DNA of 48,861 nt, taken from contig JAGHAF010000040.1 of the NCBI GenBank assembly GCA_021161675.1, positions 1 through 48,861 of the forward strand. The letters run 5' to 3'. This stretch comes from Planctomycetota bacterium (GTDB lineage: Bacteria > Planctomycetota > Brocadiia > SM23-32). Below are positions 1 to 8,066 of the stretch, in pieces (position 1 is the stretch's first letter; each line of letters opens with the position of its first letter). A model generated the notes under the pieces. The model worked only from the letters and a program-made list of their open reading frames with translations, had not been told where the DNA came from and did not search any database. The translations under genes were made by a program, and so were the position numbers.

Positions 1-99
1 CTGGTCTTTGTGGCTTACAGTCTGCTGGTGCTGCTGAGGCGTCGGGGCCGGCTCGGGCGATGGCGCCAAAAAAAGGGCTCACCGTCCGACAAACCTTGA
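1..99 (+). CDS. 3' end of an unidentified membrane protein (partial)
   Basis: The first reading frame is open from the window edge to a TGA at 97-99 and gives 32 residues: a hydrophobic stretch (LVFVAYSLLVLL) followed by an arginine/lysine-rich tail. This is the usual shape of a C-terminal membrane anchor with a cytoplasmic basic end. Nothing upstream is visible, so the family cannot be named. Its stop overlaps an ATG (TGATG at 97-101), which would suit translational coupling to a following gene. The frame could also be open by chance. Confidence 0.4.
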   Translation: MVFVAYSLLVLLRRRGRLGRWRQKKGSPSDKP

Positions 100-230
100 T
101 GGCCCTGCGGCATTACCTCAGACAGCGCTTCCTGGAATGCTGGCTCCCACAGAACGGCGAACTTTTCAAAGAGCACTTACGGAGTAAGGCCTACTGTTTT
201 AGACCGCAAATCGTGAACATGACAAAGTAG
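99..230 (+). CDS. Possible small or truncated ORF coupled to the preceding gene
   Basis: An ATG at 99-101 overlaps the upstream stop codon (TGATG) and opens a 43-residue frame ending at TAG 228-230. The protein begins MALRHYLRQRFLECWLP and is rich in Arg, Leu and aromatic residues; I do not recognise it. The frame ends within a few bases of the point where the converging TpsA frame loses its family sequence (about 231-238), so it may be the first part of a larger gene cut at the same junction. Its 3' half overlaps the TpsA frame on the other strand. Coding status is uncertain. Confidence 0.25.
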   Translation: MALRHYLRQRFLECWLPQNGELFKEHLRSKAYCFRPQIVNMTK

Positions 231-1322
231 CACTAGAAAGGCCGTGGCCTCGTCCGACCAGACGATCACCTTGCCGCCGTCGCCGCTCTGGAGAGCGTCG
301 GCCTCGATCCGGGAATCCTCGCCGACGTAAGTGAGCGAGGCATTGAGCACGTCGCCATTGCCCTGGAAGTTGCCTCCGATAAGCGCCGTTCCGCCGCCGG
401 TGGCGCCCGACGCGCTCACAGTAGCGCCGTCCAGCGCCACCTCGTCTCCAAGCACGTGCACCGTGCCGCCTTCATCGTGTTCGCTGCGCGCGCTGGTGAG
501 GCTCGCGGGGCCGAGCCGGGTGGAATCGGAGGAGATCAGCCTGACCTGCCCGGCGGCGCCGGTGATGGAATCGGCCGAGGTCAGTCCGTCCTGGTTCACC
601 ACGGCGCCGTAGATGTCGATCGAGCCGGCTTCGCTCAGGATGGCGCCGGAGTTGGAGGCTTCGCCGTCCAGTCCGTCCACCTGCGCCACGACGTAGCCGT
701 ATGGGTCATCTGTGAGGTAGACGGAGGATGCCGCCTCCAGGCCGACGGCGCCGTCGGGCGCGTCGATGACGCCGGAATTGATGACTTCGGGCGTTATCAG
801 GAAGACCTCGCCGCCGGGGGCGGCGGTGATCAGTCCATTGTTCAGAACGGAGCCCTCGGCGCCTGAGCCCTGGAACAGGCGCTTTCCCGCGAGGAAATCT
901 TCGTTGGACATGTCTAATGCGGAGGCGATCAGTCCGTGCACCGAGACGGAGGCCGTGTCGGTGAAAACGATGCCCGAAGGATTGACGAGTATGATTCGGC
1001 CGTTGGCGTTGAGCTGTCCGGCGATAGTCGAGACGGGGCCGTATGGGACGCGGTTCAAGGCCACGGCGCTGGCGCCTGGCTGGAGGAAGCTGACCCTTTC
1101 TTGCGCCCCGATTGAGAAGTCATTGTAGTTAATGATGACTTTATCGGTTTGCTGAAGCACGTCCAGCGTGGTCGGCGTGCGCTGGAAGGAAGCGTTGCCG
1201 GCCACTACGTTCTCGCCGCCGGGCAGGGCGGCGACAGGGGTCGCGCCAAACAGGCACAACAGAACCCCCATCAATGTCCCGCAAAACAGCCGCTGCGCCC
1301 GTTGTCCGTGTTTGGCCGGCAT
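177..1322 (-). CDS. Truncated TpsA exoprotein (filamentous haemagglutinin N-terminal domain)
   Basis: This is the secreted partner of a two-partner secretion (type Vb) system. The preferred start is the ATG at 1322, with AGGG just upstream; an in-frame ATG at 1355 would add 11 residues. A signal peptide (about residues 1-33, ending PVAALP) leads into the TPS domain (about 35-290), which shows NRV at 90-92, NPSGI at 114-118 (family NPNGI) and the haemagglutination-activity-like HGLIASALDMSN. Gly-rich beta-helix repeats follow. Members are normally over 1000 residues and continue after VIVWSDEATAF with a repeated beta-helix; here that motif runs into about 20 unrelated residues (LVLLCHVHDLRSKTVGLTP) and stops, so the adhesin is cut after about 360 residues. 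It follows tpsB closely in the same operon. The domain is certain; whether the short form is secreted and functional is not. Confidence 0.85.
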   Translation of the reverse strand: MPAKHGQRAQRLFCGTLMGVLLCLFGATPVAALPGGENVVAGNASFQRTPTTLDVLQQTDKVIINYNDFSIGAQERVSFLQPGASAVALNRVPYGPVSTIAGQLNANGRIILVNPSGIVFTDTASVSVHGLIASALDMSNEDFLAGKRLFQGSGAEGSVLNNGLITAAPGGEVFLITPEVINSGVIDAPDGAVGLEAASSVYLTDDPYGYVVAQVDGLDGEASNSGAILSEAGSIDIYGAVVNQDGLTSADSITGAAGQVRLISSDSTRLGPASLTSARSEHDEGGTVHVLGDEVALDGATVSASGATGGGTALIGGNFQGNGDVLNASLTYVGEDSRIEADALQSGDGGKVIVWSDEATAFLVLLCHVHDLRSKTVGLTP

Positions 1323-1368
1323 GGTTTTCCCTATTCTCTGACCTTTGTAAGTCATTGCTCACGCGAAG

Positions 1369-2991
1369 TCAATAGCGCCATTCGGCCCCTATGTGCACAA
1401 GACACTGTCCTTTCTCGCGCTCCGGGGTAGAGCGCAGGTCCTTTAGGGCCCAGCCGGCGTCCAGCCGTCCCGTCATCGCTCCCTCGAGGAGTGAAAACCT
1501 GAGCCCCAGTCCGGCTCCGAGCATATTCTCGGTGTCCAGTTCGCCGGCGCGAGCGCGCTTGTTACTGGCCCGGGCGTAATCGAGAAAGGCCAGCGGCTGT
1601 ATCTGCTCGTGCAACCTGGCCGGAAGAAGGCGGGGTAGCAGTGGGGCGCGCAGCTCGGTCCTCACATTCAGCGCCTCGTCCGCCGTCAGGACGCGGCGGC
1701 GATATCCGCGCACGCTGTCATAGCCGCCCAGGCCGTATTGCTGGCTCGGCAGGAGTCTGTCATCGGTCAATTGGGCTTCGGCAGCCACGGAAGCCGTCCA
1801 GCCCGCGTGGATGTTCTGCGTGCGCTGTGCGCCAAGCGTGCAGAGCAGGAAGTCCGTGTCCGCCCCCTGGCGAGATGCAGCGTAGTGTTGGGCGTCGAAA
1901 TCGCGGAACAGGCCGTCTTTCTGGTATCTGACGCTGGCGGACAAACTGGTTACACCATTGTTGTGGCGTTTGCTCGCGCCCCAGCCGGCCTGGAGCGGCA
2001 GCGTGTGCGCTACGTTGGCAAGCCCGAAGCCGGGATTGGACTCGATGCGTTGATACTCAAGCCCAAGGCTGAGTTGCTGCTGCCAGGACCACAGATCAGG
2101 CAGGGGGAGGGTGTAGTTGACGCCGTAGACGGTCCCCTGGCCGGAGACCGAGAACAGGTCGAGAATCACGTCGCTGTCGCTCTTGCTGCGGCCGCCGTAA
2201 AACGTTATCGAGTGGCCCGGCGGGCCCCCGAGGGGCGCGAAGGGCACGTAGTAACTGAGGGCGTATTGCTGAACCTTGTTCGGATTGGCGGGCGCCGTGC
2301 CGTACTGAAACGAAAGAATCTGGCTCAGGTCGAACAGGTTGTCGTACTGCGCGGTGACGTAGGTGCGCGAAAGGGGGGTGTTCGGTGTGCCGGCGTTGTC
2401 ATACTTCAGTGAGAGATGGAACGGGTCGTGCTCTTTCGCAACGAGCTTGATGTCGGTTGTGCCGGCTTCCCGGCCTCTCTGGAGGATGGCTGTGGCGTTG
2501 ATGTCGGGGTTGGAGTTCAGGAAGCGCAGGCCCGTTCGCAGGCTGTTCAGGTTGAGAAGTTCCCCTTCGGCCGGCGTGTATGGCAGGTAGTTGCGCTCGG
2601 GGCTGAAGTGGCGGCTGCCCTCCACGAAGACGCGTCCCACGCGCCCCTCGAGCACGCGCAGCCGGAGGACACCGTCCTTTATCTGCTGTGGTCGGACTAC
2701 CACGCGGGTGGTCGCGTATCCGAGGGCGTGGTAGCGCTGCTGCAACTCGGCGGCGACTTCCTGCATCTGCGCGAGCGAGAGCGTCTCGTCCTCGTAGGGC
2801 ACAATGATGAGCGCAATATCTTCGTCGGAGAGCGCCGAATTGCCCTCGATGCGTATCTTGCGGATCAGGGCGCCGGCGCGAGTATCTTCAGCGGAGGAGG
2901 CGGGTTGGTCGGCCGACGCCGCCGAAGCAATCAGCATCAGCAGCATAGGCGCGAGAGTGGCTCTCAGAGCAATGCGAAAAACCACTCGCAC
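1369..2991 (-). CDS. TpsB outer-membrane transporter (ShlB/FhaC/HecB family)
   Basis: This Omp85-superfamily pore secretes and folds its TpsA partner across the outer membrane. The 540-residue protein starts at a GTG preceded by a run of G residues that can act as Shine-Dalgarno. It has a signal peptide (about 1-27, ASA-D), a POTRA domain (about 43-117, starting IRKIRIEGNSALSDEDI), a second POTRA-like segment (about 118-190), then a 16-strand barrel region with the family VRGY motif at 427-430 and a C-terminal aromatic residue (WRY). Length is normal. Transcription is probably from the promoter at 3082-3110, and tpsA follows 46 bp downstream. The gene looks intact although its substrate gene is truncated. 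Confidence 0.93.
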   Translation of the reverse strand: MRVVFRIALRATLAPMLLMLIASAASADQPASSAEDTRAGALIRKIRIEGNSALSDEDIALIIVPYEDETLSLAQMQEVAAELQQRYHALGYATTRVVVRPQQIKDGVLRLRVLEGRVGRVFVEGSRHFSPERNYLPYTPAEGELLNLNSLRTGLRFLNSNPDINATAILQRGREAGTTDIKLVAKEHDPFHLSLKYDNAGTPNTPLSRTYVTAQYDNLFDLSQILSFQYGTAPANPNKVQQYALSYYVPFAPLGGPPGHSITFYGGRSKSDSDVILDLFSVSGQGTVYGVNYTLPLPDLWSWQQQLSLGLEYQRIESNPGFGLANVAHTLPLQAGWGASKRHNNGVTSLSASVRYQKDGLFRDFDAQHYAASRQGADTDFLLCTLGAQRTQNIHAGWTASVAAEAQLTDDRLLPSQQYGLGGYDSVRGYRRRVLTADEALNVRTELRAPLLPRLLPARLHEQIQPLAFLDYARASNKRARAGELDTENMLGAGLGLRFSLLEGAMTGRLDAGWALKDLRSTPEREKGQCLVHIGAEWRY

Positions 2992-3081
2992 GTTCCCCCC
3001 CTAAAAAGGGCGCTGGGAAGAACCGTCCAAAGGCCGGTCTGCACAGTACCGGCTTTGAAAGTAACCGCGTGGATAGCGCTG

Positions 3082-3110
3082 ATTATAGCAGCGTGGCACG
3101 AACTTATCAA
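3082..3110 (-). promoter_or_regulatory. Sigma-70-type promoter for the tpsB-tpsA operon
   Basis: On the minus strand TTGATA (3110-3105) is followed after exactly 17 bp by a perfect TATAAT (3087-3082). The -10 box lies about 90 bp upstream of the tpsB GTG, and the promoter sits just past the stop codon of the kinase gene, so the secretion pair can be transcribed independently of it. Confidence 0.75.
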
Positions 3111-3116
3111 CTCCAA

Positions 3117-6100
3117 TCATTGCTTCTTGGGACCGCCCCACGGCAGGGCGCGCCAGATATGGACGAGGCGGTCCGCTCCAGCCGACCCAATGGCCAGTCC
3201 GTCAGGCGAGAAGCTCACCGACCAGATAACGTCCGAATGAGCCTGCCAGCTTAGCAGCTCCCTTCCGGCGCGGGGGTCCCACAGTTTAAGCGCGCCCGCG
3301 TCGTCGGCGGATACAAGCCGAGCGCCGTCGGGTGAGAACGCAACTGCTTTGACCCACTGAGAGTGTCCTTTGAGCGCTGTTAGCAGAGCGTAGCTGCGGG
3401 CGTCCCAGACCTTTACAAGGTTGTCGTCGCCTGCCGAGGCGATAAGCCCGCCATCCGGCGAGAAGGCGACGGCGCGCGCCCAGCCGGAATGTCCCGGCAG
3501 CACGACGGGGCCATCTTCCCCCGTCACGTCGTAGATGTAAACGTGTCCGTCGCGGCGGGCAACCGCGACGCGCCGACCATCCGGGCAGAAGGCCACGCAC
3601 TGGACCTTGGCGCCCGCTTCGCTCAGCGTCCGTGGCGGTTCGCCGGGCTCAGCGTCCCAGAGCTTCACCGAGCCGTCCCAACCGCCCGAGGCTATTATCT
3701 TGCCGTCGGGGGAGAACGCAACGCTGCGGATCACATCCTGGTGGGCGCTCACACGCACGGCAGGGATGCGGGAGGCAACGTCCCAGAGTGCGAGCGACCC
3801 GTCCTCATACCCGCAGGCGAGCGTGAGGCCGTCCGACGAGAAGGCGACGCAGTAGGAGGCTCCGTGCCCTGCATCGAGGACAGCCACGTCTTTCGGCTGA
3901 TCCGGACGGGTAAGCAACACCAGGCCGTCTTCGTCGGCGGAGGCTACGAGGTCCCCGTGCGGCGAAAAGGCCACGGAGGTAACCACTGCGGAGTGCGTGG
4001 CCAGCGGCGCGGCGTCCTGGGCGATGAGCTGCGGGTCCCAGAGCTTTACCGTTCCATCAATGCTGGCGGAGGCAAAGCGCTCTCCGTCAGGCAGAAAGCG
4101 GACGCTGCTGACGGGACCCGAATGGCCGGCAAATGTGTTCAAGAGACGCCAGTGCCGCGTGTTCCAGAGCTTGACGCTGCGATCCTCGCTGGCGGTTGCC
4201 AGGCGGGCGCCATCCGGCGAGAACGCCAACCCGAAGACCGGGCCGTCGTGATGAAGGTAGCGGAGCGATTTGCCGGTGTTTGCGTCCAGCACTGCGACGT
4301 CGCCGTCCCATGAGCCGGAGGCGAGCAGCGCGCCGTCCGGGGAGAAAGCCAGGCAGTTGACGTGCTTCTTATGGGGCGCCACGGTGAATTCTTCGCTCAG
4401 GTCCGGGGGCCTCAACACGCAGACCGACGCCGGTCGCTCCAACTCGCCGTAGGCCAATGCGATACGTCCGTCCGGGCCGAATGCGAAGGCCGTGACGCCG
4501 CCGCTGGGGCTCACTATGGTGGCAGCCTCTTCACGAGTGGCGGCGTCCCGTATTATAAGGCGCCCGTCCATGCCTGCGCTGGCCAGCATTTTCCCGTTGG
4601 GGGACCAGCCGACCGACCAGACCTCGCCTGAGTGGCCCTGGAGGCTGGCGATCGGCTCGCCGGTGGCGATGTTCCAGAGCTTGACTTTGGCATCGTCGCC
4701 CGCTGAAGCGAGCGCGGCGCCGTCCGGGGAGAAAGCCAGGTCTGCGATGATGCCATCGTGCGCGGCAATGCTGAGCGTCTCTCGGCCGGAATCGGGGTTC
4801 CAGAGCTTGATCGCGCCTGTCCAGTCGGCGGAAGCGATAGTATTGCCGTCGGGCGCAACGGCGAGCGCCTCAACCTGCGCGGAGTGTCCGCGGAAGGTCA
4901 GCGCGTCCAGGTTGCAGCGGTGCTTCAGGAAGCCCCACTCCCAGCCGCGCAAGCCTGCGGGGGACGTGTCAAGCAGATGCAGCGCCTTGTCGAATTGCCG
5001 TTCCTGTATTTTGACGGCCGCCAGGCGGATTTTAGCGAAGTAACCCTCTTGCAGAGCCTTGTCCCGCTGATATTCGGCTTTCTGACGCTCCGAGCGGATC
5101 CAGAAAAAACCGACCGTCAGTCCCAGAATCACCAGCAGGGACAGCGCGATGACGCCGATCTTAAGCGAGCGGACAATGTGCTCCCTGCGCTGCCGCTGCT
5201 GTAGGGCGATGCTGATCCTGTCCTTCAGCTGAGAGGGGGGTTCCTGAGCCAGGACGGAGAGCGCAAGGTCGTAGTCGCCACCGCGGTAGGCGGCCTCGGC
5301 GTAAGCCTCGCGCGCGGCGGCCAATCCTCGCGCGGCCTCTTCATTTTCCGACCATAGGGTGAGTGCCTCCTGGAATGCGAACACCGATCGCGCGAACCGA
5401 TCATAGTCGTCATCGGATTCCGCCTCATCCAGGAGGCGCTGCGCGTCGTGGGCCAGCGCAATGCTGTGGATGTGCTCCTGGTAGTGCCGAACATCCTCCT
5501 GGAAGGCCACCACGCTCTGCTGCCTGTCCTGGGGATCGGTGCTCATAGCCTTGTAAGCGATCTGTGCGAGTTCGCCGCCATCTGGGACCTGCGGGATTCG
5601 ATTCTCGGCGGCGCTGGTGATGCACTTCATCACCGTCTCGGCGCTGTGAGGCATTTCGCCGGTGATAATGGTGAACAGGATGCCACCGAGCAGATAGACG
5701 TCTGTTCTCTTGCCGATCTGGTCGCAGAGGTGCCTGGCCTGCTCAGGGGCCATGTAGCAGGGGGTGCCGCCCAGATGGGCGGTGGTGCGTATGTTCTCCG
5801 CCTTGCCGGCGCTGCCCAGGGAGGCCGCCAGCCCCCAGTCCATAAGCAGCACTTCGCCGAAGTCGCCCAGCATCACGTTCTGGGGCTTCAGGTCTCGATG
5901 AATAATGTCCTGGGAATGGGCGTAGGCTACCGCATCACACACCCGCAGCAGTACGTCCAGGTTCTCCTGGAGAGACATCTGAGCCATGCACTCGTTCCAC
6001 GGGCGGCCGACCACTCGCTTCATAGTGTAGAAAGTGCCGCCACCGGTATCGCGCTCCAGGGAGTAGACGGGCACGATATTGGGATGGTCCAGGTTGCCGG

Positions 6101-6533
6101 TAACCACAGCCTCCGTGATGAAGTGCTGCTGAAACGTCTCCTGCTTCTGTCTGCTTCTGAAGTGTTTGATCTTCTTGAGCGCAACGTCGCGATCCAGCGA
6201 CTTCTGATGCACCCGATAGACCACCCCCATGCCGCCCTCCCCGATGACGTCCAGCAGCGTGTAGTCCAGCATCTCCTCGATCGGCGGAGCGAGGCCGGAC
6301 CCCTCCATGGGCAGTATGTCACGCTCGGCGATGGTCGGCCTCTCGCTCTTGAGCGTTGCCGCCGGGTCGTCGATAGTGGCGGCGGTGTGGCGCCATTTCT
6401 CGCGGACGGTTTGAGCGTAGGTGGCGGGCTCTGTCTCGATGAGATCGGGCTGCGTGGATTCGGCAGGTTCCGCTGATCCGTTGGATTCAGGGCTGCCGGC
6501 ATTGTCTTCGGAAGGTTCTTGCTGCTCGTCCAT
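3117..6533 (-). CDS. Transmembrane Ser/Thr protein kinase with 14 WD40 repeats
   Basis: A 1138-residue Hanks-type kinase receptor. After an acidic/Pro-rich head, the PknB-like kinase domain covers about 90-355: glycine loop GEGGMG (98-103), VALK lysine K120, HRDLKPQN (212-219), DWG instead of DFG (232-234) and GTPCYMAPEQ. Alpha-helical TPR-like sequence (about 360-430) follows, then a membrane span (about 459-479), a charged coiled-coil segment and the linker LRGWEWGFLKHRC that often precedes WD40 arrays in such kinases. I count 14 WD40 units (about 545-1138), most with VAFSPDG and KLWD signatures, enough for two seven-bladed propellers. All core catalytic residues are present; DWG is common in this family. 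The propellers should face the periplasm if the kinase is cytoplasmic. It is transcribed toward the tps operon but has a separate promoter. Confidence 0.93.
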   Translation of the reverse strand: MDEQQEPSEDNAGSPESNGSAEPAESTQPDLIETEPATYAQTVREKWRHTAATIDDPAATLKSERPTIAERDILPMEGSGLAPPIEEMLDYTLLDVIGEGGMGVVYRVHQKSLDRDVALKKIKHFRSRQKQETFQQHFITEAVVTGNLDHPNIVPVYSLERDTGGGTFYTMKRVVGRPWNECMAQMSLQENLDVLLRVCDAVAYAHSQDIIHRDLKPQNVMLGDFGEVLLMDWGLAASLGSAGKAENIRTTAHLGGTPCYMAPEQARHLCDQIGKRTDVYLLGGILFTIITGEMPHSAETVMKCITSAAENRIPQVPDGGELAQIAYKAMSTDPQDRQQSVVAFQEDVRHYQEHIHSIALAHDAQRLLDEAESDDDYDRFARSVFAFQEALTLWSENEEAARGLAAAREAYAEAAYRGGDYDLALSVLAQEPPSQLKDRISIALQQRQRREHIVRSLKIGVIALSLLVILGLTVGFFWIRSERQKAEYQRDKALQEGYFAKIRLAAVKIQERQFDKALHLLDTSPAGLRGWEWGFLKHRCNLDALTFRGHSAQVEALAVAPDGNTIASADWTGAIKLWNPDSGRETLSIAAHDGIIADLAFSPDGAALASAGDDAKVKLWNIATGEPIASLQGHSGEVWSVGWSPNGKMLASAGMDGRLIIRDAATREEAATIVSPSGGVTAFAFGPDGRIALAYGELERPASVCVLRPPDLSEEFTVAPHKKHVNCLAFSPDGALLASGSWDGDVAVLDANTGKSLRYLHHDGPVFGLAFSPDGARLATASEDRSVKLWNTRHWRLLNTFAGHSGPVSSVRFLPDGERFASASIDGTVKLWDPQLIAQDAAPLATHSAVVTSVAFSPHGDLVASADEDGLVLLTRPDQPKDVAVLDAGHGASYCVAFSSDGLTLACGYEDGSLALWDVASRIPAVRVSAHQDVIRSVAFSPDGKIIASGGWDGSVKLWDAEPGEPPRTLSEAGAKVQCVAFCPDGRRVAVARRDGHVYIYDVTGEDGPVVLPGHSGWARAVAFSPDGGLIASAGDDNLVKVWDARSYALLTALKGHSQWVKAVAFSPDGARLVSADDAGALKLWDPRAGRELLSWQAHSDVIWSVSFSPDGLAIGSAGADRLVHIWRALPWGGPKKQ

Positions 6534-6600
6534 GGAACGTTATCCCTGAGAATCAGCGTGGCCGCAGAGAATGCGCACGCCGTTTTCCTCTACGGCACTA

Positions 6601-6629
6601 AACCTAAGCCAGCAAGGCCCTTCAGTCAA
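6601..6629 (-). promoter_or_regulatory. Probable promoter of the kinase/WD40 gene
   Basis: Minus-strand TTGACT (6629-6624), 17 bp, then TAGGTT (6606-6601). The -35 is 5/6 consensus and the -10 is weak. It lies about 70 bp upstream of the ATG at 6533, which has AGGGA upstream as ribosome site. Confidence 0.4.
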
Positions 6630-6694
6630 GTATCAGCGGTTTCCAGACGAGGGCTGCGCGGGGGCCGGGCCTCGCCGCGCCTGGGTTTGTCTGC

Positions 6695-6724
6695 TTGACA
6701 TATCGGGAGGCTTTTATGGATAAT
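6695..6724 (+). promoter_or_regulatory. Strong promoter of the tRNA-Leu/tRNA-Arg unit
   Basis: Perfect TTGACA (6695-6700), 18 bp spacer, GATAAT (6719-6724, 5/6 consensus). The mature tRNA-Leu 5' end lies 24 bp past the -10 box. The same transcript could continue into the EIIA-CBS gene at 7128, since no terminator is evident between. Confidence 0.75.
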
Positions 6725-6747
6725 ACGCTTTTAGATCTCCCGCCCGG

Positions 6748-6837
6748 GCGGATGTGGCGGAATTGGCAGACGCGCCAGGTTGAGGGCCTGGTGGACATAA
6801 AACGTCCATGAGGGTTCGAGTCCCTCCATCCGCACCA
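6748..6837 (+). tRNA. tRNA-Leu (anticodon GAG)
   Basis: Class II tRNA with a long variable arm. The acceptor stem GCGGATG pairs with CATCCGC (6827-6833), followed by discriminator A and an encoded CCA (6835-6837). The anticodon loop TTGAGGG sits between CCAGG and CCTGG stem strands, giving GAG. The T arm shows GGTTCGAGTCC. It is followed 52 bp later by tRNA-Arg in the same orientation. Confidence 0.96.
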
Positions 6838-6889
6838 TTATCTACGATGATCCCTGTGGGCTTTGTCATACGTAGAAGGCCGGCCGGAT

Positions 6890-6966
6890 GCGCCCGTAGC
6901 TCAGGCGGACAGAGCGGCGGTTTCCTAAACCGCAGGTCGCAGGTTCGAGTCCTGCCGGGCGTACCA
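6890..6966 (+). tRNA. tRNA-Arg (anticodon CCT)
   Basis: A full cloverleaf: acceptor GCGCCCG pairs with CGGGCGT (one G-T pair at position 1-72), D arm AGCTCAGGCGGACAGAGC, anticodon stem GCGGT/ACCGC around loop TTCCTAA (anticodon CCT, reading AGG), T arm GGTTCGAGTCC, encoded CCA at 6964-6966. Confidence 0.96.
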
Positions 6967-7127
6967 GTTTTCTCCGGCGGCGAAAAATGATAGCGCATAC
7001 GAGCCGTTTCGACTTCGCTCCTGGCTCCTGTGAGGGCCGCCGAAGCGAGCAGGCGCGGGAAAAGCGCTGATTGGCTCGCACGCGCTTCTGGCGGGATCGT
7101 GCTAATACCTTGTGTCGGGAGGCGAGA

Positions 7128-8054
7128 ATGAAACTGACAAGCCTTCTGAGAAAGAGCAATGTCTTCCCCGGGATTCGCGCAACGCGCAAGGAGGGCGCCA
7201 TGCGGGAAATCCTGGGGATGCTCGAGGAGCAAGGAACACTTGCGAGAACGGCCGGCGAGCAGTTCGACGCGGACCTGTTGCTGGGGGAGCTGATGGCGCG
7301 CGAGGCGAAAGGCTCCAGCGGCGTGGGCCACGGCGTCGCGTATCCGCATATTCGCCTCGCGGGCTTCGGCGACTTTCTAATGGCCGTTGCCACGGCCCCT
7401 GATGGGGTGGAATACGACACGCCGGACAGACACCCGGTGAGGCTTATTCTGATGGCCGTGGTCCCCCCTGAGAAGAACAGTCTGCTGCTGGGAGTGATGG
7501 CGTGCATATCCCAACTGGTGGAGAACGAAGAGCTGCGCAATGAACTCATTGCGGCCACCAATCGTGACGCCTTATGGGAAACACTGGAGCGGGCGGAGCT
7601 GGAGGTCAAGGAAAGCGTGAGCGCCGGCGACATCATGAAGCGGCAGTTCATTGCCGTCGGGCCGGACGTGGCGCTGGCGGAGGTGGCGGTCCTGATGCAC
7701 CAGGAACATGTCGATGTTCTGCCGGTGTTGGACGCTGAAGGGGACCTCCTCGGGGAAGTCTCTGCGCAGGGGCTTTTCGCGGCCTGTGTTCCGCCGTATT
7801 TTTCGGACATGCCATCGTTACGCTTCGTGCGGGATTTTGATGCTTTTGAGCATTTTTTCCGAGAGAAGGCCCACCTGCAGGTAGCCGAGATTCTTAGCGA
7901 GGCGGTTCACGCAATCTCCGCGCAGACCCCGTTAGCTGAGATTATCGCTCGCCTGAGCAATCCGGAGGTCTCCAAGCTCTACGTCACGGAGGGGCGCAAG
8001 CTCGTGGGAGTCATCGATAATTTCAGCGTCATCGACAAGATACTCTCCATCTGA
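7128..8054 (+). CDS. PTS EIIA (fructose/mannitol type) domain fused to a CBS pair
   Basis: A 308-residue cytoplasmic regulator. The ATG at 7128 is chosen because it follows GGGAGG by six bases; the open frame upstream of it has no ribosome site. The N-terminal half is a PTS_EIIA_2 domain (about 1-155) with GVGHGVAYPHIRL, where H74 matches the phosphorylated histidine of the family. The C-terminal half (about 165-308) holds two CBS motifs that bind adenosine nucleotides in related proteins. The transporter gene starts 12 bp after the stop, so the two are surely co-transcribed. No EI, HPr or EIIBC gene is in the window; the inferred role is phosphorylation- or nucleotide-dependent control of the transporter rather than sugar uptake. 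Confidence 0.88.
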   Translation: MKLTSLLRKSNVFPGIRATRKEGAMREILGMLEEQGTLARTAGEQFDADLLLGELMAREAKGSSGVGHGVAYPHIRLAGFGDFLMAVATAPDGVEYDTPDRHPVRLILMAVVPPEKNSLLLGVMACISQLVENEELRNELIAATNRDALWETLERAELEVKESVSAGDIMKRQFIAVGPDVALAEVAVLMHQEHVDVLPVLDAEGDLLGEVSAQGLFAACVPPYFSDMPSLRFVRDFDAFEHFFREKAHLQVAEILSEAVHAISAQTPLAEIIARLSNPEVSKLYVTEGRKLVGVIDNFSVIDKILSI

Positions 8055-8066
8055 GAGGGCTTGCGC

